NCBI GenBank assembly: GCA_021604865.1 | Contig: BQJU01000026.1 | Location: forward strand, 31,270-95,269 | Source of the DNA: Saprospiraceae bacterium | Lineage (GTDB): Bacteria; Bacteroidota; Bacteroidia; Chitinophagales; Saprospiraceae | DNA length: 64,000 nucleotides | Direction: 5' to 3' | In this document: in pieces, positions 47,259-56,147 of the stretch | Numbering within the stretch: position 1 is the first letter of the stretch | Layout of the letters: every line of letters starts with the position of its first letter | The notes under the pieces: generated by a model | What the model saw: only the letters and a program-made list of their open reading frames with translations | Told to the model about the DNA's origin: nothing | Database searches by the model: none | Translations under genes and position numbers: made by a program

Positions 47259-47686
47259 CAAATAAGCGTCAAAGCGAGACAGAGCGTTGAGCGATGGTCC
47301 GAGAAGCTGTTTTGAACACACCGGCCTTCCAGCAGGCTATTATGGGTATTGGATAGAAGTTGGCTTGCACCAAGTTTAAGATCCGCAGCATATTTGCCCG
47401 GAAAAACTTAAATTGGGCTGTGGTTAAGCCAATAGTAGAAAAATGGCTTTCCCTTTGGGAATACTTTGCTAGCCTTTGGCACCGGGACAGGCTGTCCAAA
47501 GACCGTTGCCTATGCTATGGTCATGCTTCATCGTCGAAGCTTCAGCGTAGGCGGTCAAGGACTGAAATGTTTGCGCGAAGAGTGGGTGTCATGCTGAGCA
47601 TTAGAGTTGGGGGCGCAGACATTCCTTTGAGTTAGGCACAAGCAAACAAAAATATTATCTTTGCTAAGAAGTAAATAGGGAAATTC
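47259..47686. repeat. Spacer repeat between AbiE and ImmA/PIN units, long attC-like type
   Basis: Begins GCTAACAAATAAGCGTCAAA and ends CCTTTGAGTTAGGC at 47635, so AAC...GTT cores face each other and TCAAAG...CTTTGA pairs as an inverted repeat. About 380 bases long, more than a usual attC. The left 80 bases recur at 52428, the middle (from AAGATCCGCAGCATNTTTGC) at 50431 and 52579, and the right end at 45296, 50584 and 52697. A TATCTTTG box at 47656-47663 may serve the next gene. Open frames here are repeat shadows. Confidence 0.7.
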
Positions 47687-48841
47687 TTGACGGTAGAGCA
47701 TAACATATTAAGGATTAATTACTTACTAGGGTTGTTCAAGCTCTCAGTAGATGAGTTTTTATCTATGATAAGCAAAGGATTGAAAAATCCACTCACCAAA
47801 GAAGATATTTTTTCTGATGAAATAAAATTAAGTCACTTAAAACGTATTGATAAGATTTTTGAAAAGGGTCTACATTATTATTTGGATCCTAAATCACCAA
47901 ACATATCTAAAGATGCAAGCATCTTTTTCAGGAAGCAATCTTTTGAAACAGATTTAAATATTGGTGCTAAGAAGGTTGTCAACCAATTCGAAGAATTCAA
48001 AATATCATTATCAGCAATATCCAAACTTGCTAATTTAGATTTTGATAGATCAATTGATATTTATTCAGTACAAGATAACCCTAAAGAAATTGCCAAGAAT
48101 TTAAGAAAGACTTTATATCCATCCTTTGACCCCAACTTAAGATTTTTCTTGAAGTTGTTTATTTCAAAATTAGCTGAAAATAATATTCTTGTTTTTGAAT
48201 TTGTAGAAACTTGGAACAAGTTAGAGAAAGCTAATATAGATGGGGTTTTTCTAAGTCCTAATGTAATTGTACTTAAAAGGCAACAAAGATCTTTTAGAAG
48301 AGAAATATTTACTCTTGCACATGAATTAGGACACTATCTGCTTAATAAAGAGGAAGTAGAAAAATTAGATTACTCAGTTATAGCGAATCAGAATTTGTCT
48401 GCAATCGAGAAATGGTGTAACGATTTTTCATTTCACTTTCTAGCAGGTGAATATGCTGAAATTTTAAGCAAATTAGAAATCGCAAATTCAGCTAATGATT
48501 ATCACTTTGATATAGTAGAAGAAATTTCAAAACATACACACTTAAGCCAGATAGCAATTTTCACGAAGTTGTTATTTGACAAAAAAATATCTCCCTTTAA
48601 CTACAATAAAGTAAAAGAAGATTTTGATAATAGATACAGAGAAATTTTAGAAGAGGAGAAAAAACTTAAAGAATTAAATAAAATAAATGGAATTAAGCCT
48701 GGAGGCTCAACACCAAAACCAATAAAATCACCATTGCTAATTTCTACCATTCAGACTGCTTTTTATGAAGGGGTACTAAATGAATATGAAGTTTGTAAAA
48801 GACTCAACATCAGTCCGGATAAATTAGATAAATATATTTGA
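47687..48841 (+). CDS. ImmA/IrrE-family zinc metallopeptidase
   Basis: 384 residues if the TTG at 47687 is the start; it lies about 18 bases after the expected transcription start from the TATCTTTG box. The first ATG is 26 codons further on. The zinc motif HELGH (FTLAHELGHYLL, about residue 220) defines the ImmA/IrrE (peptidase M78-like) family, whose members cleave repressors. The PIN gene follows with a one-base overlap (TGATG). ImmA/IrrE plus DUF4411-type PIN protein is a recurrent pair considered a toxin-antitoxin or defence module. Confidence 0.85.
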   Translation: MTVEHNILRINYLLGLFKLSVDEFLSMISKGLKNPLTKEDIFSDEIKLSHLKRIDKIFEKGLHYYLDPKSPNISKDASIFFRKQSFETDLNIGAKKVVNQFEEFKISLSAISKLANLDFDRSIDIYSVQDNPKEIAKNLRKTLYPSFDPNLRFFLKLFISKLAENNILVFEFVETWNKLEKANIDGVFLSPNVIVLKRQQRSFRREIFTLAHELGHYLLNKEEVEKLDYSVIANQNLSAIEKWCNDFSFHFLAGEYAEILSKLEIANSANDYHFDIVEEISKHTHLSQIAIFTKLLFDKKISPFNYNKVKEDFDNRYREILEEEKKLKELNKINGIKPGGSTPKPIKSPLLISTIQTAFYEGVLNEYEVCKRLNISPDKLDKYI

Positions 48842-49377
48842 TGGTAGCTGTAATTGATACAAGCTCATTGGTCTCGTTAGTACGCTATTATCTTCCATTT
48901 GATAAAAACAAGACCTTATTTGGTTATATCAAAGAAAGATTTGAGGCAAAGGAAATAATACTACTTGATGCAGTTTATAAAGAATGTCAATATACCTCAA
49001 AAGGCATTGTTATTTCGGAATTAGAATACTTAAAAGAACGGAAAAATCAAGTTAGAACTACTGAATTATTACCTACAAGAAAATTTTTTAATCAACTTGA
49101 AAGTCAATTTATAAATAATTCTATAAGAAGCCGATTGACCGATCTTGAATTTGAAAATAGAAAGAATGCTTTCTTGGATTCTGCTGACGCAAAACTAATA
49201 CTATATTGTTTGTCTCGACGAGATGATTTAGTTATTGTAACGGAAGAAACTAAATCAAGTAATGACAATAAATCATTTAAAAAAATACCTGCTATTTGCC
49301 ATATTTTAAAGATTCGTTGCATTACACTCCCTGAATTACTCAATGAATATAATGGGATTGATATCGAATTTAAATAG
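48841..49377 (+). CDS. PIN-domain protein (DUF4411-like), putative toxin nuclease
   Basis: 178 residues. Acidic residues of the PIN fold are visible: VIDTSSL at the N-terminus (Asp6), DSADAKLILY in the C-terminal half and VIVTEE. PIN proteins are Mg-dependent ribonucleases. The ATG overlaps the stop of the ImmA/IrrE gene by one base, so translation is coupled and the two proteins should function together. Confidence 0.8.
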   Translation: MVAVIDTSSLVSLVRYYLPFDKNKTLFGYIKERFEAKEIILLDAVYKECQYTSKGIVISELEYLKERKNQVRTTELLPTRKFFNQLESQFINNSIRSRLTDLEFENRKNAFLDSADAKLILYCLSRRDDLVIVTEETKSSNDNKSFKKIPAICHILKIRCITLPELLNEYNGIDIEFK

Positions 49378-49384
49378 GGCCTGT

Positions 49385-49509
49385 GGCTAACAAAATGGCC
49401 ATCGACAAGCGCCAAACACTCCGATTCTAACAAGTAATTCTGCAAGGATCAGGGAAATCACATATATTGAGTTCTTGGAAGGCGCCTGTGTGGCCACTAG
49501 ACGTTGAAC
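49385..49509 (+). repeat. attC-like recombination site after the ImmA/PIN unit
   Basis: About 125 bases from GGCTAAC (49385) to GTTGAAC (49503-49509). The arms pair as expected for a folded attC: AAC...TGGCCA...GCGCC on the left against GGCGCC...TGGCCA...GTT on the right. GTTGAAC fits the attC right core GTTRRRY exactly; the left core fits RYYYAAC only in part. The length is within the known attC range. Identification rests on structure, not on a covariance-model score. Confidence 0.6.
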
Positions 49510-49642
49510 AATCCCTATCTATTTTCACTCTATCTATTACTTGATATTCAGTTGTTTAAGGTGGTTTTACTTTAACCTTCCAGATGATATATCCTCACCG
49601 GGTTTGGACGCTTACGAAGAAAAAACAAAACGAAAAGTCAAA

Positions 49643-50074
49643 ATGAATCGAATTCTGAACAAACCATATAAAACAATTTGGTTAGCAAATCCTTTAATTT
49701 TGGGATTGTCGATAATTGGGTTTAATAGTGCTATTGATATTCAAATACATGATACATATTTTGTCATAGCATCGATTTATATTGGAATATTGTTCTCAAT
49801 AACCTTAGGGATAATCGGATTCATCTATTGGCTCGTAAGACATAAAAAGCTTATCAATTGGATGACTTTATCTCATGTAATAATCACGATTTCAACTTCT
49901 GCCCTATTCGTAATAACTGGTCTGGCATTTAAAAAGGTAATTGAAACAGATTTTGATAGGTTTAGAACGGTAAACCAAATTCTGGTTGCAATAATTTTGA
50001 TAGCCATTTTAAGTCAATTGATATTTATAATGAATTTGGTGTTGAGTTTAATAAGAAATAAAGAGAAGAATTGA
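49643..50074 (+). CDS. Small four-helix membrane protein with a cytochrome-oxidase-like HDTYFV motif
   Basis: 143 residues from ATG 49643 (MNRILNKPYK), with four hydrophobic segments. IDIQIHDTYFVIA followed by GIIGFIYW resembles the helix of cytochrome c oxidase subunit I that carries heme-a and CuB histidine neighbours (HDTYYVVAHFH), but the second HFH is replaced by SIY. I do not recognise a named family. The frame is open upstream to 49541 with no better start. It forms a single-gene unit of the array. Confidence 0.6.
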   Translation: MNRILNKPYKTIWLANPLILGLSIIGFNSAIDIQIHDTYFVIASIYIGILFSITLGIIGFIYWLVRHKKLINWMTLSHVIITISTSALFVITGLAFKKVIETDFDRFRTVNQILVAIILIAILSQLIFIMNLVLSLIRNKEKN

Positions 50075-50220
50075 AAAAATGAAACCAGTAGCGAATAATG
50101 CATTATTGGGTGCGACGAAAGAAGTCGCCCAATATAATGCCAGGACGAGAAGTCGGAGGTAACTTCCCAGAACTTCATGACATCGTTACTGGTTACGGAG
50201 TATCGCCTCCGTATGCCTAA

Positions 50221-50403
50221 CCAGCTTGGCGATATAAAGGTCGGAAATGGACCTACTTTGCTCGTGACGAACACGGCAATTTGATCACCATCTTCCAAGC
50301 CAGCAACATCTCCATCCACAGGCATATTAGGATCAGAGACCAATGCAATCCGTACAATGCTTCCCAAGAGTTATACTTCGAGCAAAGGTCGGATCTATGG
50401 TAG
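50221..50403 (+). pseudogene. C-terminal remnant of a group II intron reverse transcriptase/maturase
   Basis: Codons from CCA 50221 to TAG 50401 read WRYKGRKWTYFARDEHGN, then ITIFQASNISIHRHIRIR and NPYNASQELYFEQR. This resembles the end of group II intron-encoded proteins, which finish with an HVKIxGxANPFDPxWExYFExR-type segment. There is no start codon, the frame is closed directly upstream, and no intron RNA domain V could be seen. It is a short dead relic in a spacer. Confidence 0.5.
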
Positions 50404-50698
50404 ACCATTGCTTCATCATTGAATTCGTCTTAAGATCCGCAGCATCTTTGCCCGGAAAAACTTAAATTGGGCTGTGGTTAAGCTAATAGTAGAAAAATGG
50501 CTTTCTCCATAGGAATAGCCGTGCCTGCCTGGGGTTGCTAGCGCTTGTCGCCGGGATCGTTCAAAGGCCGTCGCCAAAGGCTATGGCCCTCAAGGACTGA
50601 AATGTTTGCGCGAGATGGTGCTGGTACGGAGGTTTGGTGTGAAGGACGGAGACATTCCTTTGAGTTATGTGCCATTAGAAAAACAAATATGATAATCA
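50404..50698. repeat. Spacer repeat before the PLD-like gene
   Basis: Contains the shared block from AAGATCCGCAGCATCTTTGC (50431) and the shared end GGACTGAAATGTTTGCGCGA ... CATTCCTTTGAGTTATGTGC (50587-50673). It is a truncated relative of the spacers at 47259 and 52413. The preceding stretch 50075-50220 is non-coding apart from the maturase relic. Confidence 0.65.
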
Positions 50699-51421
50699 AT
50701 GGAATTTAAGGATATTCAAATTCCGGCTAAGGTTGTTAATAAATTATCAAATTTAATTTGTGATGCTCTTTATAATGAATCAGCAAATATTCTTCATATG
50801 GTTTGTAAAGGATATGGTTTAAGCGAAGGAACTTCCGATGAAGCATTTCAAAGCAAGAGGAATTATGTAAATGCTAGAATTAGACATCTTTCCCCAATTG
50901 AACTTTATGAACTCGCTAAAAATATAGAAGGAAAATACCCTAAAAGTGAGCTTGATGAGTTTCTGTCAACTTTTAATTTAGATGACCATCTTAATCTGAT
51001 TTCAAAATTTGAAAATATTCGAACTGCAATCATAGATGAAGTAATCCAAGCGAAATATTTAGTTTGGGTAGCTGTAGCATGGTTTACTGATGAAAATATT
51101 GCTAACGAACTATATAAACAAAGCAGAAAAGGAGTCAATATTCAAATCATCATTAATGATGACGAAATAAATAAGCGATTAACCAATTTAGATGAGTATT
51201 TTGAAGTTTATAGAGCTCCTAAGAAAGAACCCTTTTTTAATTTAATGCATCACAAATTTTGTATTGTCGATTTCAACACTGTAATTCATGGCTCATATAA
51301 TTGGACAATGAAAGCACAATATAATAATGAGACTATATCAATTGTGGAAAATAGAGAGACAGCATATAAATTTGCAGACGAATTTATTAAAATCAAAAGG
51401 GAGTTGCTAAAACATACATAA
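50699..51421 (+). CDS. PLD-family nuclease-like protein with a single HKD motif
   Basis: 240 residues. The HxKxxxxD motif is HHKFCIVD (about residue 186) followed by GSYNWT, as in single-motif PLD nucleases (Nuc) that dimerise to form one active site. The N-terminal 100 residues are helical and charged (YELAKNIEGKYPKSELDEFL) and I do not recognise them. Such proteins occur in defence systems as effector nucleases. The absence of a signal peptide argues for cytoplasmic action. Single-gene unit flanked by spacers. Confidence 0.78.
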   Translation: MEFKDIQIPAKVVNKLSNLICDALYNESANILHMVCKGYGLSEGTSDEAFQSKRNYVNARIRHLSPIELYELAKNIEGKYPKSELDEFLSTFNLDDHLNLISKFENIRTAIIDEVIQAKYLVWVAVAWFTDENIANELYKQSRKGVNIQIIINDDEINKRLTNLDEYFEVYRAPKKEPFFNLMHHKFCIVDFNTVIHGSYNWTMKAQYNNETISIVENRETAYKFADEFIKIKRELLKHT

Positions 51422-51506
51422 TAATGTATAAACGAAAATGATTCCACATACGCTCCACTACCGCGCTTATGCTACACCTTGAACAATTAAAAAATACCAA
51501 AGAAAA

Positions 51507-52412
51507 TTGAATAAAATATCAACAATTACAAGAAGAAATATATTTGACTTTATTCAAGTTGAGGATTTTTGGTGGTCTGGAAGATTAGAAGAGGTTGATT
51601 TTTTATCGAGAATGTTTGACTTGGAAAATATGCCTTCTTATGACAGTAGATTTCCAAACGCAGCGGGTGATATTTGGCAACATAGAGTCAACAACCTGAA
51701 CGATTGGGAAGACAATTGGATTTTTTATGATGACAGATTTAATTTACTGAACTGTGACGACTCTATTTTCTTAGACTTTCTATGTGAAATGATTCATCCT
51801 TTAGTGAGAGGAGAATTTTCAGAAGTCAACAAAATGCTTCAAATATTTAATGATAATCTAAAAGAAGACAATTTTGAACTTGTTGAAAAAACACGGATTT
51901 CAAACAAACCAATATTCGTTGGGAGACTTAAAATAACTGGAAAGGATTCTATTGAAAAGAAAGGTCAAAACATAAAAAAAATCCTAACCGCTGATTATGT
52001 TTCTCAACAAATTAATTTAATGGAATCCTCAATAGAAAATTCGCCTCATATTTCAATTGGTCTTGCAAAAGAGCTAATAGAAACATCATGCAAATCAATT
52101 TTTGACGAAAGAAATGAGGTTTATGGCAAAAATTGGGATTTACCTAAGTTAATGAAAGAAACTACTAAATTGCTGAAATTGACGCCTGACGACATTCCTA
52201 ACGAGGCAAAAGCAGCAAGTTCAATTAAACAAATATTAGGTAGTCTATCATCAGTTGTTCAAGGAATTGGCGAAGTTAGAAATGAATATGGAAGTGGACA
52301 CGGAAAAGATGAAAAATTTAAGGGACTACAGCCCAGACACGCCAAATTAGCTGTTGGAGCTGCATCAACCTTAGCGATATATTTATTGGAAACACATAAA
52401 TTGAAAAAATAA
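51507..52412 (+). CDS. Abortive-infection protein with Abi_C domain (AbiJ-like)
   Basis: 301 residues from a TTG at 51507. The C-terminal domain (about 155-298) matches the Abi_C family: SIGLAKELIETSCKSI, then AKAASSIKQILGSLSS and RNEYGSGHG. The N-terminal half (VEDFWWSGRLEEVDFLSRMF, IWQHRVNNLNDWEDNWIF) resembles the AbiJ N-terminal domain 3 seen in Bacteroidota. AbiJ-type proteins act in phage abortive infection, through an unknown mechanism. An 85-base spacer ending CTTGAACA separates it from the PLD gene. Confidence 0.8.
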   Translation: MNKISTITRRNIFDFIQVEDFWWSGRLEEVDFLSRMFDLENMPSYDSRFPNAAGDIWQHRVNNLNDWEDNWIFYDDRFNLLNCDDSIFLDFLCEMIHPLVRGEFSEVNKMLQIFNDNLKEDNFELVEKTRISNKPIFVGRLKITGKDSIEKKGQNIKKILTADYVSQQINLMESSIENSPHISIGLAKELIETSCKSIFDERNEVYGKNWDLPKLMKETTKLLKLTPDDIPNEAKAASSIKQILGSLSSVVQGIGEVRNEYGSGHGKDEKFKGLQPRHAKLAVGAASTLAIYLLETHKLKK

Positions 52413-52799
52413 CTGGTTACAACAAATAAGCCTCAAAGCGAGACAGACCGTTGAGAGATGGTTTGAAAGCTATATTGAACGCACCGGCCTTCCAGCAGGA
52501 TAGGTATTGAATAGATTTTTGTTGTGCTGAAGAAGGAGTCGTTGGGTGGCACTTTTGATAGGAGCAATTGAATCAAGCTTAAGATCCACAGCATCTTTGC
52601 CCGGAAAAACTTAAATTGGGCTGTGGTTAAGCCAATAGTAGAAAAATGGCTTTCCCTTTGGGAATACTTTGCTAGCCTTTGGCACCGGGATCGTTCAACT
52701 GAAATGTTTGCGCGAAGAGTTGATTAGGAGCTTGGTTTTGTGAGCAGAGCGCAGACATTCCTTTGATTTGTAGCGCATTAAGAATAGAAATAAAACAAT
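52413..52799. repeat. Spacer repeat after the Abi gene, long attC-like type
   Basis: Starts TTACAACAAATAAGCCTCAA, nearly the same as 47257-47276, and ends CATTCCTTTGATTTGTAGCG. The interior shares the AAGATCC(A/G)CAGCATCTTTGC block with 47379 and 50431. Non-coding. It separates the Abi gene from the zinc-ribbon gene. Confidence 0.7.
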
Positions 52800-53489
52800 A
52801 TGAAACTTATAATTGGAAACACTAACTTTCAAGGAGTCCACCCACCCAATATTTGCCCACATTGCCATGTTGCAAATAATCCAAAATATAAATTTGCAGA
52901 ACAGACAAAAGATACAGATGGGGAAGATTCAAATATTTCAGTATGGCAATGTGCGAGTCAAAAATGTTTAAGGTTATTTGTTGCTATTTACAAAAGAGTC
53001 GAAGACAAGCCTAAATTAATTAGGTTTTTAAATGGCTATCCAAAAGGGCCAGATTTCCCAAAGCCAATAAAAGAATTGAAACATGGAGAACTCGATGAGA
53101 ATGGAGATGCTATACAATCTAAATTTATAAAAACTTATTTACAAAGTCTTGAGGCATAGAATTATGGACTTGATGAATTAGCTGGAATGGGATACAGAAA
53201 AGCGATTGAATACTTGGTTAAAGATTGGGCAATACAAAATAAACCTGAAGAAAAGGAGAAAATTGAAAAGTCATGGTTAGGAGCAGTAATAAAAGGATAT
53301 TATGATGGAGACTTAAAAGAAATTTTGGAAAGAGCAACTTGGCTTGGAAATGACCAAGCACATTATAATCGACTTTTTGAAGAATTCGACATAGACGTTT
53401 TAAAAGAATTGATTGATTTGATTATGGTTGAATTGGATAGGCAATACAAAAAAGCACATTACATAGAAACAATAAAAAGCAAAAAATAA
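52800..53489 (+). pseudogene. Zinc-ribbon DUF4145-like protein split by an in-frame amber codon
   Basis: A single reading frame of 229 codons plus stop interrupted by TAG at 53157-53159. The first part (119 residues) has a zinc ribbon (CPHC ... CASQKC). The second part reads NYGLDELAGMGYRKAIEYLV and on without a shift. A homologue would read LEA-E-NYGLDELAG, so GAG or GAA to TAG is the likely mutation. Either this is a recent nonsense mutation, readthrough occurs, or two fragments are translated (ATG 53187). DUF4145 domains are common in defence islands. Confidence 0.7.
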
Positions 53490-53490
53490 A

Positions 53491-53562
53491 AACGTCGCTA
53501 CATCACTGCGCCAGCGCCCATGCTCAGCAAAAGCTGAGCACGTCGCCGGCGCTAAACGTAAC
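53491..53562 (+). repeat. attC-like site, compact type
   Basis: About 70 bases with a perfect TGCTCAGC-AAAA-GCTGAGCA hairpin tip and outer GCGCC...GGCGC arms. It is clearly homologous to 59087-59150 (shared CACTGC, CCAGCG, CCATG, CAGCAAAAGCTG, GCACGTC, CCGGCGCTAA). Lies between the zinc-ribbon gene and the hydrolase gene. Confidence 0.65.
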
Positions 53563-53576
53563 AAACTAGATTGAAA

Positions 53577-54578
53577 ATGACATTGAAAAGTAGATTAATT
53601 TTTCTATTCCTTAATATAGCATTTATTTGTTTAGCTACATGTCAGATTGAACCTGAAGATGTCGAGTATGAGATCAAACAAGATTCAGTATGGATTGAAA
53701 CTTCAAATGGTAATATTTTTGGGTTGCTATATACCCCTGTCGGAACTAAAAAAGAAAAAACACCAGCTGTTCTCTGCTTACAGGGAGGCGGAGATGTGGG
53801 GCTTACAAACTATATATATGAAGCCAAGTTTTTTGCAAAAAATGGAATAACAGCCCTTGTTTGCGATAAATCAGGAACTGGACTCTCAAAAACTAAAAAG
53901 AGTTGGAGAGAGCAAAGTTTTAAAGATATAACTAATGAATATTTTGAGATTTTTGAATGGTTATGCAATCAATCTGGAATTGATAGAAATAAAGTTGGCC
54001 TACACGGAATGAGTCAAGGAGGTCGTTTAGCTCTCAATATGTCAACGATACAACCAGACAAAATAGCTTTTGTAAACTCGGTTTCGGGACCTACAATATC
54101 ATATAAAGAAAATCAACTTTATGCGCTAAAAAAAACTTTTCAAGAACAAAAAGTAGATTCTGAGATTATAAGCAAAGCTATAAAAACTTGGGAAATGTAT
54201 TTCAATGATATAGCTAAAGGGGAAATTTCAGAAAAAACACTCAAGATGATTAACGAATTAATAGCAGTTGCTCCCCATTTGAGATATAAACCTAATAACA
54301 CAGGAGTATTACCTATTAGACCTCAACCCGAAGATATTAATTTCTCAATAGAAGGCGATTTAGAAAATATTACCTGCCCCGTATTATTGCAATACGGACA
54401 ATTAGATATACTTGTAGACCCTGTAGCTTCATTAGCACTAATTCCTGATAAATCAAATTTTGTGATTAAAAACTATGCTGATACAGATCACTCCATGAAT
54501 TTTGAAAATGGAGATGTAAATCCTCTATTTATGGAAGATAAATTAATCTGGATTCAGAACATAATGGAGAAAAGATAG
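53577..54578 (+). CDS. Alpha/beta-hydrolase, acyl-transferase/dienelactone-hydrolase type, lipoprotein-like
   Basis: 333 residues from ATG 53577. A hydrophobic leader ends in LATCQ, so a lipoprotein or secreted protein is likely. The nucleophile elbow is GMSQGG in LHGMSQGGRLAL (Ser about 150), with acid and histidine candidates in YGQLDILVDP and DTDHSMNF. The family includes thioesterases and carboxylesterases related to the BAAT C-terminal and dienelactone hydrolase domains. Substrate unknown. Single-gene unit. Confidence 0.82.
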   Translation: MTLKSRLIFLFLNIAFICLATCQIEPEDVEYEIKQDSVWIETSNGNIFGLLYTPVGTKKEKTPAVLCLQGGGDVGLTNYIYEAKFFAKNGITALVCDKSGTGLSKTKKSWREQSFKDITNEYFEIFEWLCNQSGIDRNKVGLHGMSQGGRLALNMSTIQPDKIAFVNSVSGPTISYKENQLYALKKTFQEQKVDSEIISKAIKTWEMYFNDIAKGEISEKTLKMINELIAVAPHLRYKPNNTGVLPIRPQPEDINFSIEGDLENITCPVLLQYGQLDILVDPVASLALIPDKSNFVIKNYADTDHSMNFENGDVNPLFMEDKLIWIQNIMEKR

Positions 54579-54595
54579 AAACTTGTTACAACACC

Positions 54596-54826
54596 ACATC
54601 AACTCCATTAAGTTAAGCATACCAAAGCGACATTGTTTTTGATGGATTGGCAATTTTTCATCTTCACCGGTTAAATAAATTTTATTTTGTAGGCTTACTT
54701 GTTTTGGTTAAAATGCATATTAAATGAATGTATGTTAATTGTTTTTTGCCTGACAAATAAATTGTCGAATTTGTCCGATGATTTAGAGGCTTTTTTTTCA
54801 TTTTTAACTAACTTGATGGGATTGAA
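54596..54826 (-). mobile_element. Internally deleted IS4-type relic inserted in an attC-like site
   Basis: Bounded by CATCAACTCCATTAAGTTAA on the left and the inverted AACTTGATGGGATTGAA on the right, the same ends as the relic at 60205-60584. The internal stretch GACAAATAAATTGTCGAATT also matches that copy (near 60452). CACC lies next to both ends. The outer flanks, GTTACAAC (54584) and TAGCCG...CGGCTA...GTTCTCG (to 54895), pair with each other, so the element appears to have landed within a recombination-site-like hairpin. Confidence 0.6.
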
Positions 54827-54901
54827 CACCGTATAGCCGTCCAGCTTTGCCTAATCAGCTTCAGCCATCGGCTATGAAACCGTTCTCGATAATAAAAAAA
54901 G

Positions 54902-55963
54902 ATGAGAAAGAATAAACGAATCCATTGGTTATTTTTAATGTTACTTTTCCTTGCTTCGTGCGAAGCGCAAAATCGTACAGACCAACCTGAAAATAATAAA
55001 AATCAAATAGAAGGTGAATTTAGCAGTATCCCTATTGTTACAAAAATTGACACTCTATCCGCTAACAATGTTCCAAGTAGCATTACTCGCACAATCATAC
55101 AAGATAAAAAAGGTAATATTTGGTTTGCCACCTTTGAAGGCATTTTTAAATACGATGGAAAATTATTTACGAATATTTCTAAGGAGATAAGTCAGAGTCG
55201 TTTTTTTTCGGCTTTGGAAGATAGTAAGGGTAATTTGTGGTTCGGCTCTATTGGCTCGGGGGTTTATTGTTACAATGGGAAATCCTTTCAAAACTTCACA
55301 ACCGATAATGGACTCCTCAACAACGAGATTGTCTGCATTCATGAAGATAAAACCGGTAATATTTGGTTCGGAGCTAATGGAGGAGCGAGCGTCTACGATG
55401 GGAAATCTTTTCGAAATTATACGATAAATGGAGATTCTATGATTGAAGATATAACATGGAAAACTTTTCCAAATTCACGCCCGATGAACGAGGTTAATTC
55501 TATTATTGAGGATGAGAAAGGCAATTTTTGGTTTGGCACTAGAGGTAATACTTTCATTTACGATGGAAAAGCATTTACAACTGTAGCACAAAACGGTAAA
55601 TCTTTTACTAATGTCCGTTGCATAATCGAAGATAAAAAAGGAGATATCTGGCTTGGTGGGAATGACGGCCTTTGGCGCTATGACGGAATTGCATTTAGCA
55701 ACATCACAAAGAATTTTGTTGGCTATATTTACGAAGATAAAAAAGGAAGCATTTGGACAAGTTCGCAAAGTAAAAATGGTTGGGCACTATCCCGTTATGA
55801 TATAATATCTTTGGACAGTGAGAAGAGAGCTGTTACCGAGGTAAAAATAGGAGAAGGAATGTTTTTTGGGATTTTAGAAGATTCAGCTGGAAATATTTGG
55901 TCAGGCACTTTAAATGGGGTGTATCGTTATGATGGAAATACATTTGATGACTTTAAGAGATAA
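54902..55963 (+). CDS. Regulator-propeller lipoprotein
   Basis: 353 residues with a lipoprotein signal (LLFLASC, Cys20). At least seven blades of the two-component-regulator propeller type follow, each with the pattern I-x-EDKxGxIWFGxxxGxxxYDGKxF. This is the sensor part of hybrid two-component systems without kinase or HTH. It probably sits at the outer membrane or in the periplasm as a binding or scaffold protein. Single-gene unit of the array. Confidence 0.82.
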   Translation: MRKNKRIHWLFLMLLFLASCEAQNRTDQPENNKNQIEGEFSSIPIVTKIDTLSANNVPSSITRTIIQDKKGNIWFATFEGIFKYDGKLFTNISKEISQSRFFSALEDSKGNLWFGSIGSGVYCYNGKSFQNFTTDNGLLNNEIVCIHEDKTGNIWFGANGGASVYDGKSFRNYTINGDSMIEDITWKTFPNSRPMNEVNSIIEDEKGNFWFGTRGNTFIYDGKAFTTVAQNGKSFTNVRCIIEDKKGDIWLGGNDGLWRYDGIAFSNITKNFVGYIYEDKKGSIWTSSQSKNGWALSRYDIISLDSEKRAVTEVKIGEGMFFGILEDSAGNIWSGTLNGVYRYDGNTFDDFKR

Positions 55964-56124
55964 AAAATTTAGAAATATTATGGCAGCCAGCAATTTCAAT
56001 TTTAGAAGCTGTAATCGAAAATAAACCAGACTTTGATAACCTACCTTAGTTGTCCGAAAAAATTGAAAAAAAATTAGTCCAACAATCGGACGAAATAATT
56101 AGTGTAATAAAAAAGTTGACTTGA
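55964..56124 (+). pseudogene. Short gene remnant with in-frame TAG
   Basis: A frame offset from the propeller gene reads NLEILWQPAISILEAVIENK, PDFDNLP, then TAG (56047), then LSEKIEKKLVQQSDEIISVI KKLT-stop (56122-56124). The amphipathic, charged composition looks like a real protein end rather than chance. No start codon and no recognised family. Probably the 3' tail of a lost cassette gene. Confidence 0.35.
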
Positions 56125-56147
56125 AATAAAACCTTCACCTAAGAAAT

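Noticed and set aside
47360..47635. Open frame of 91 codons (plus strand) and the opposing frame at 47269-47499
   Set aside because: Both lie wholly in the dispersed spacer repeat. The frames are broken in the related copies at 50431 and 52579, so coding is not conserved.
50014..50367. 117-codon minus-strand frame
   Set aside because: It covers the maturase relic in reverse and the end of the small membrane protein gene. The plus-strand reading has recognisable maturase features.
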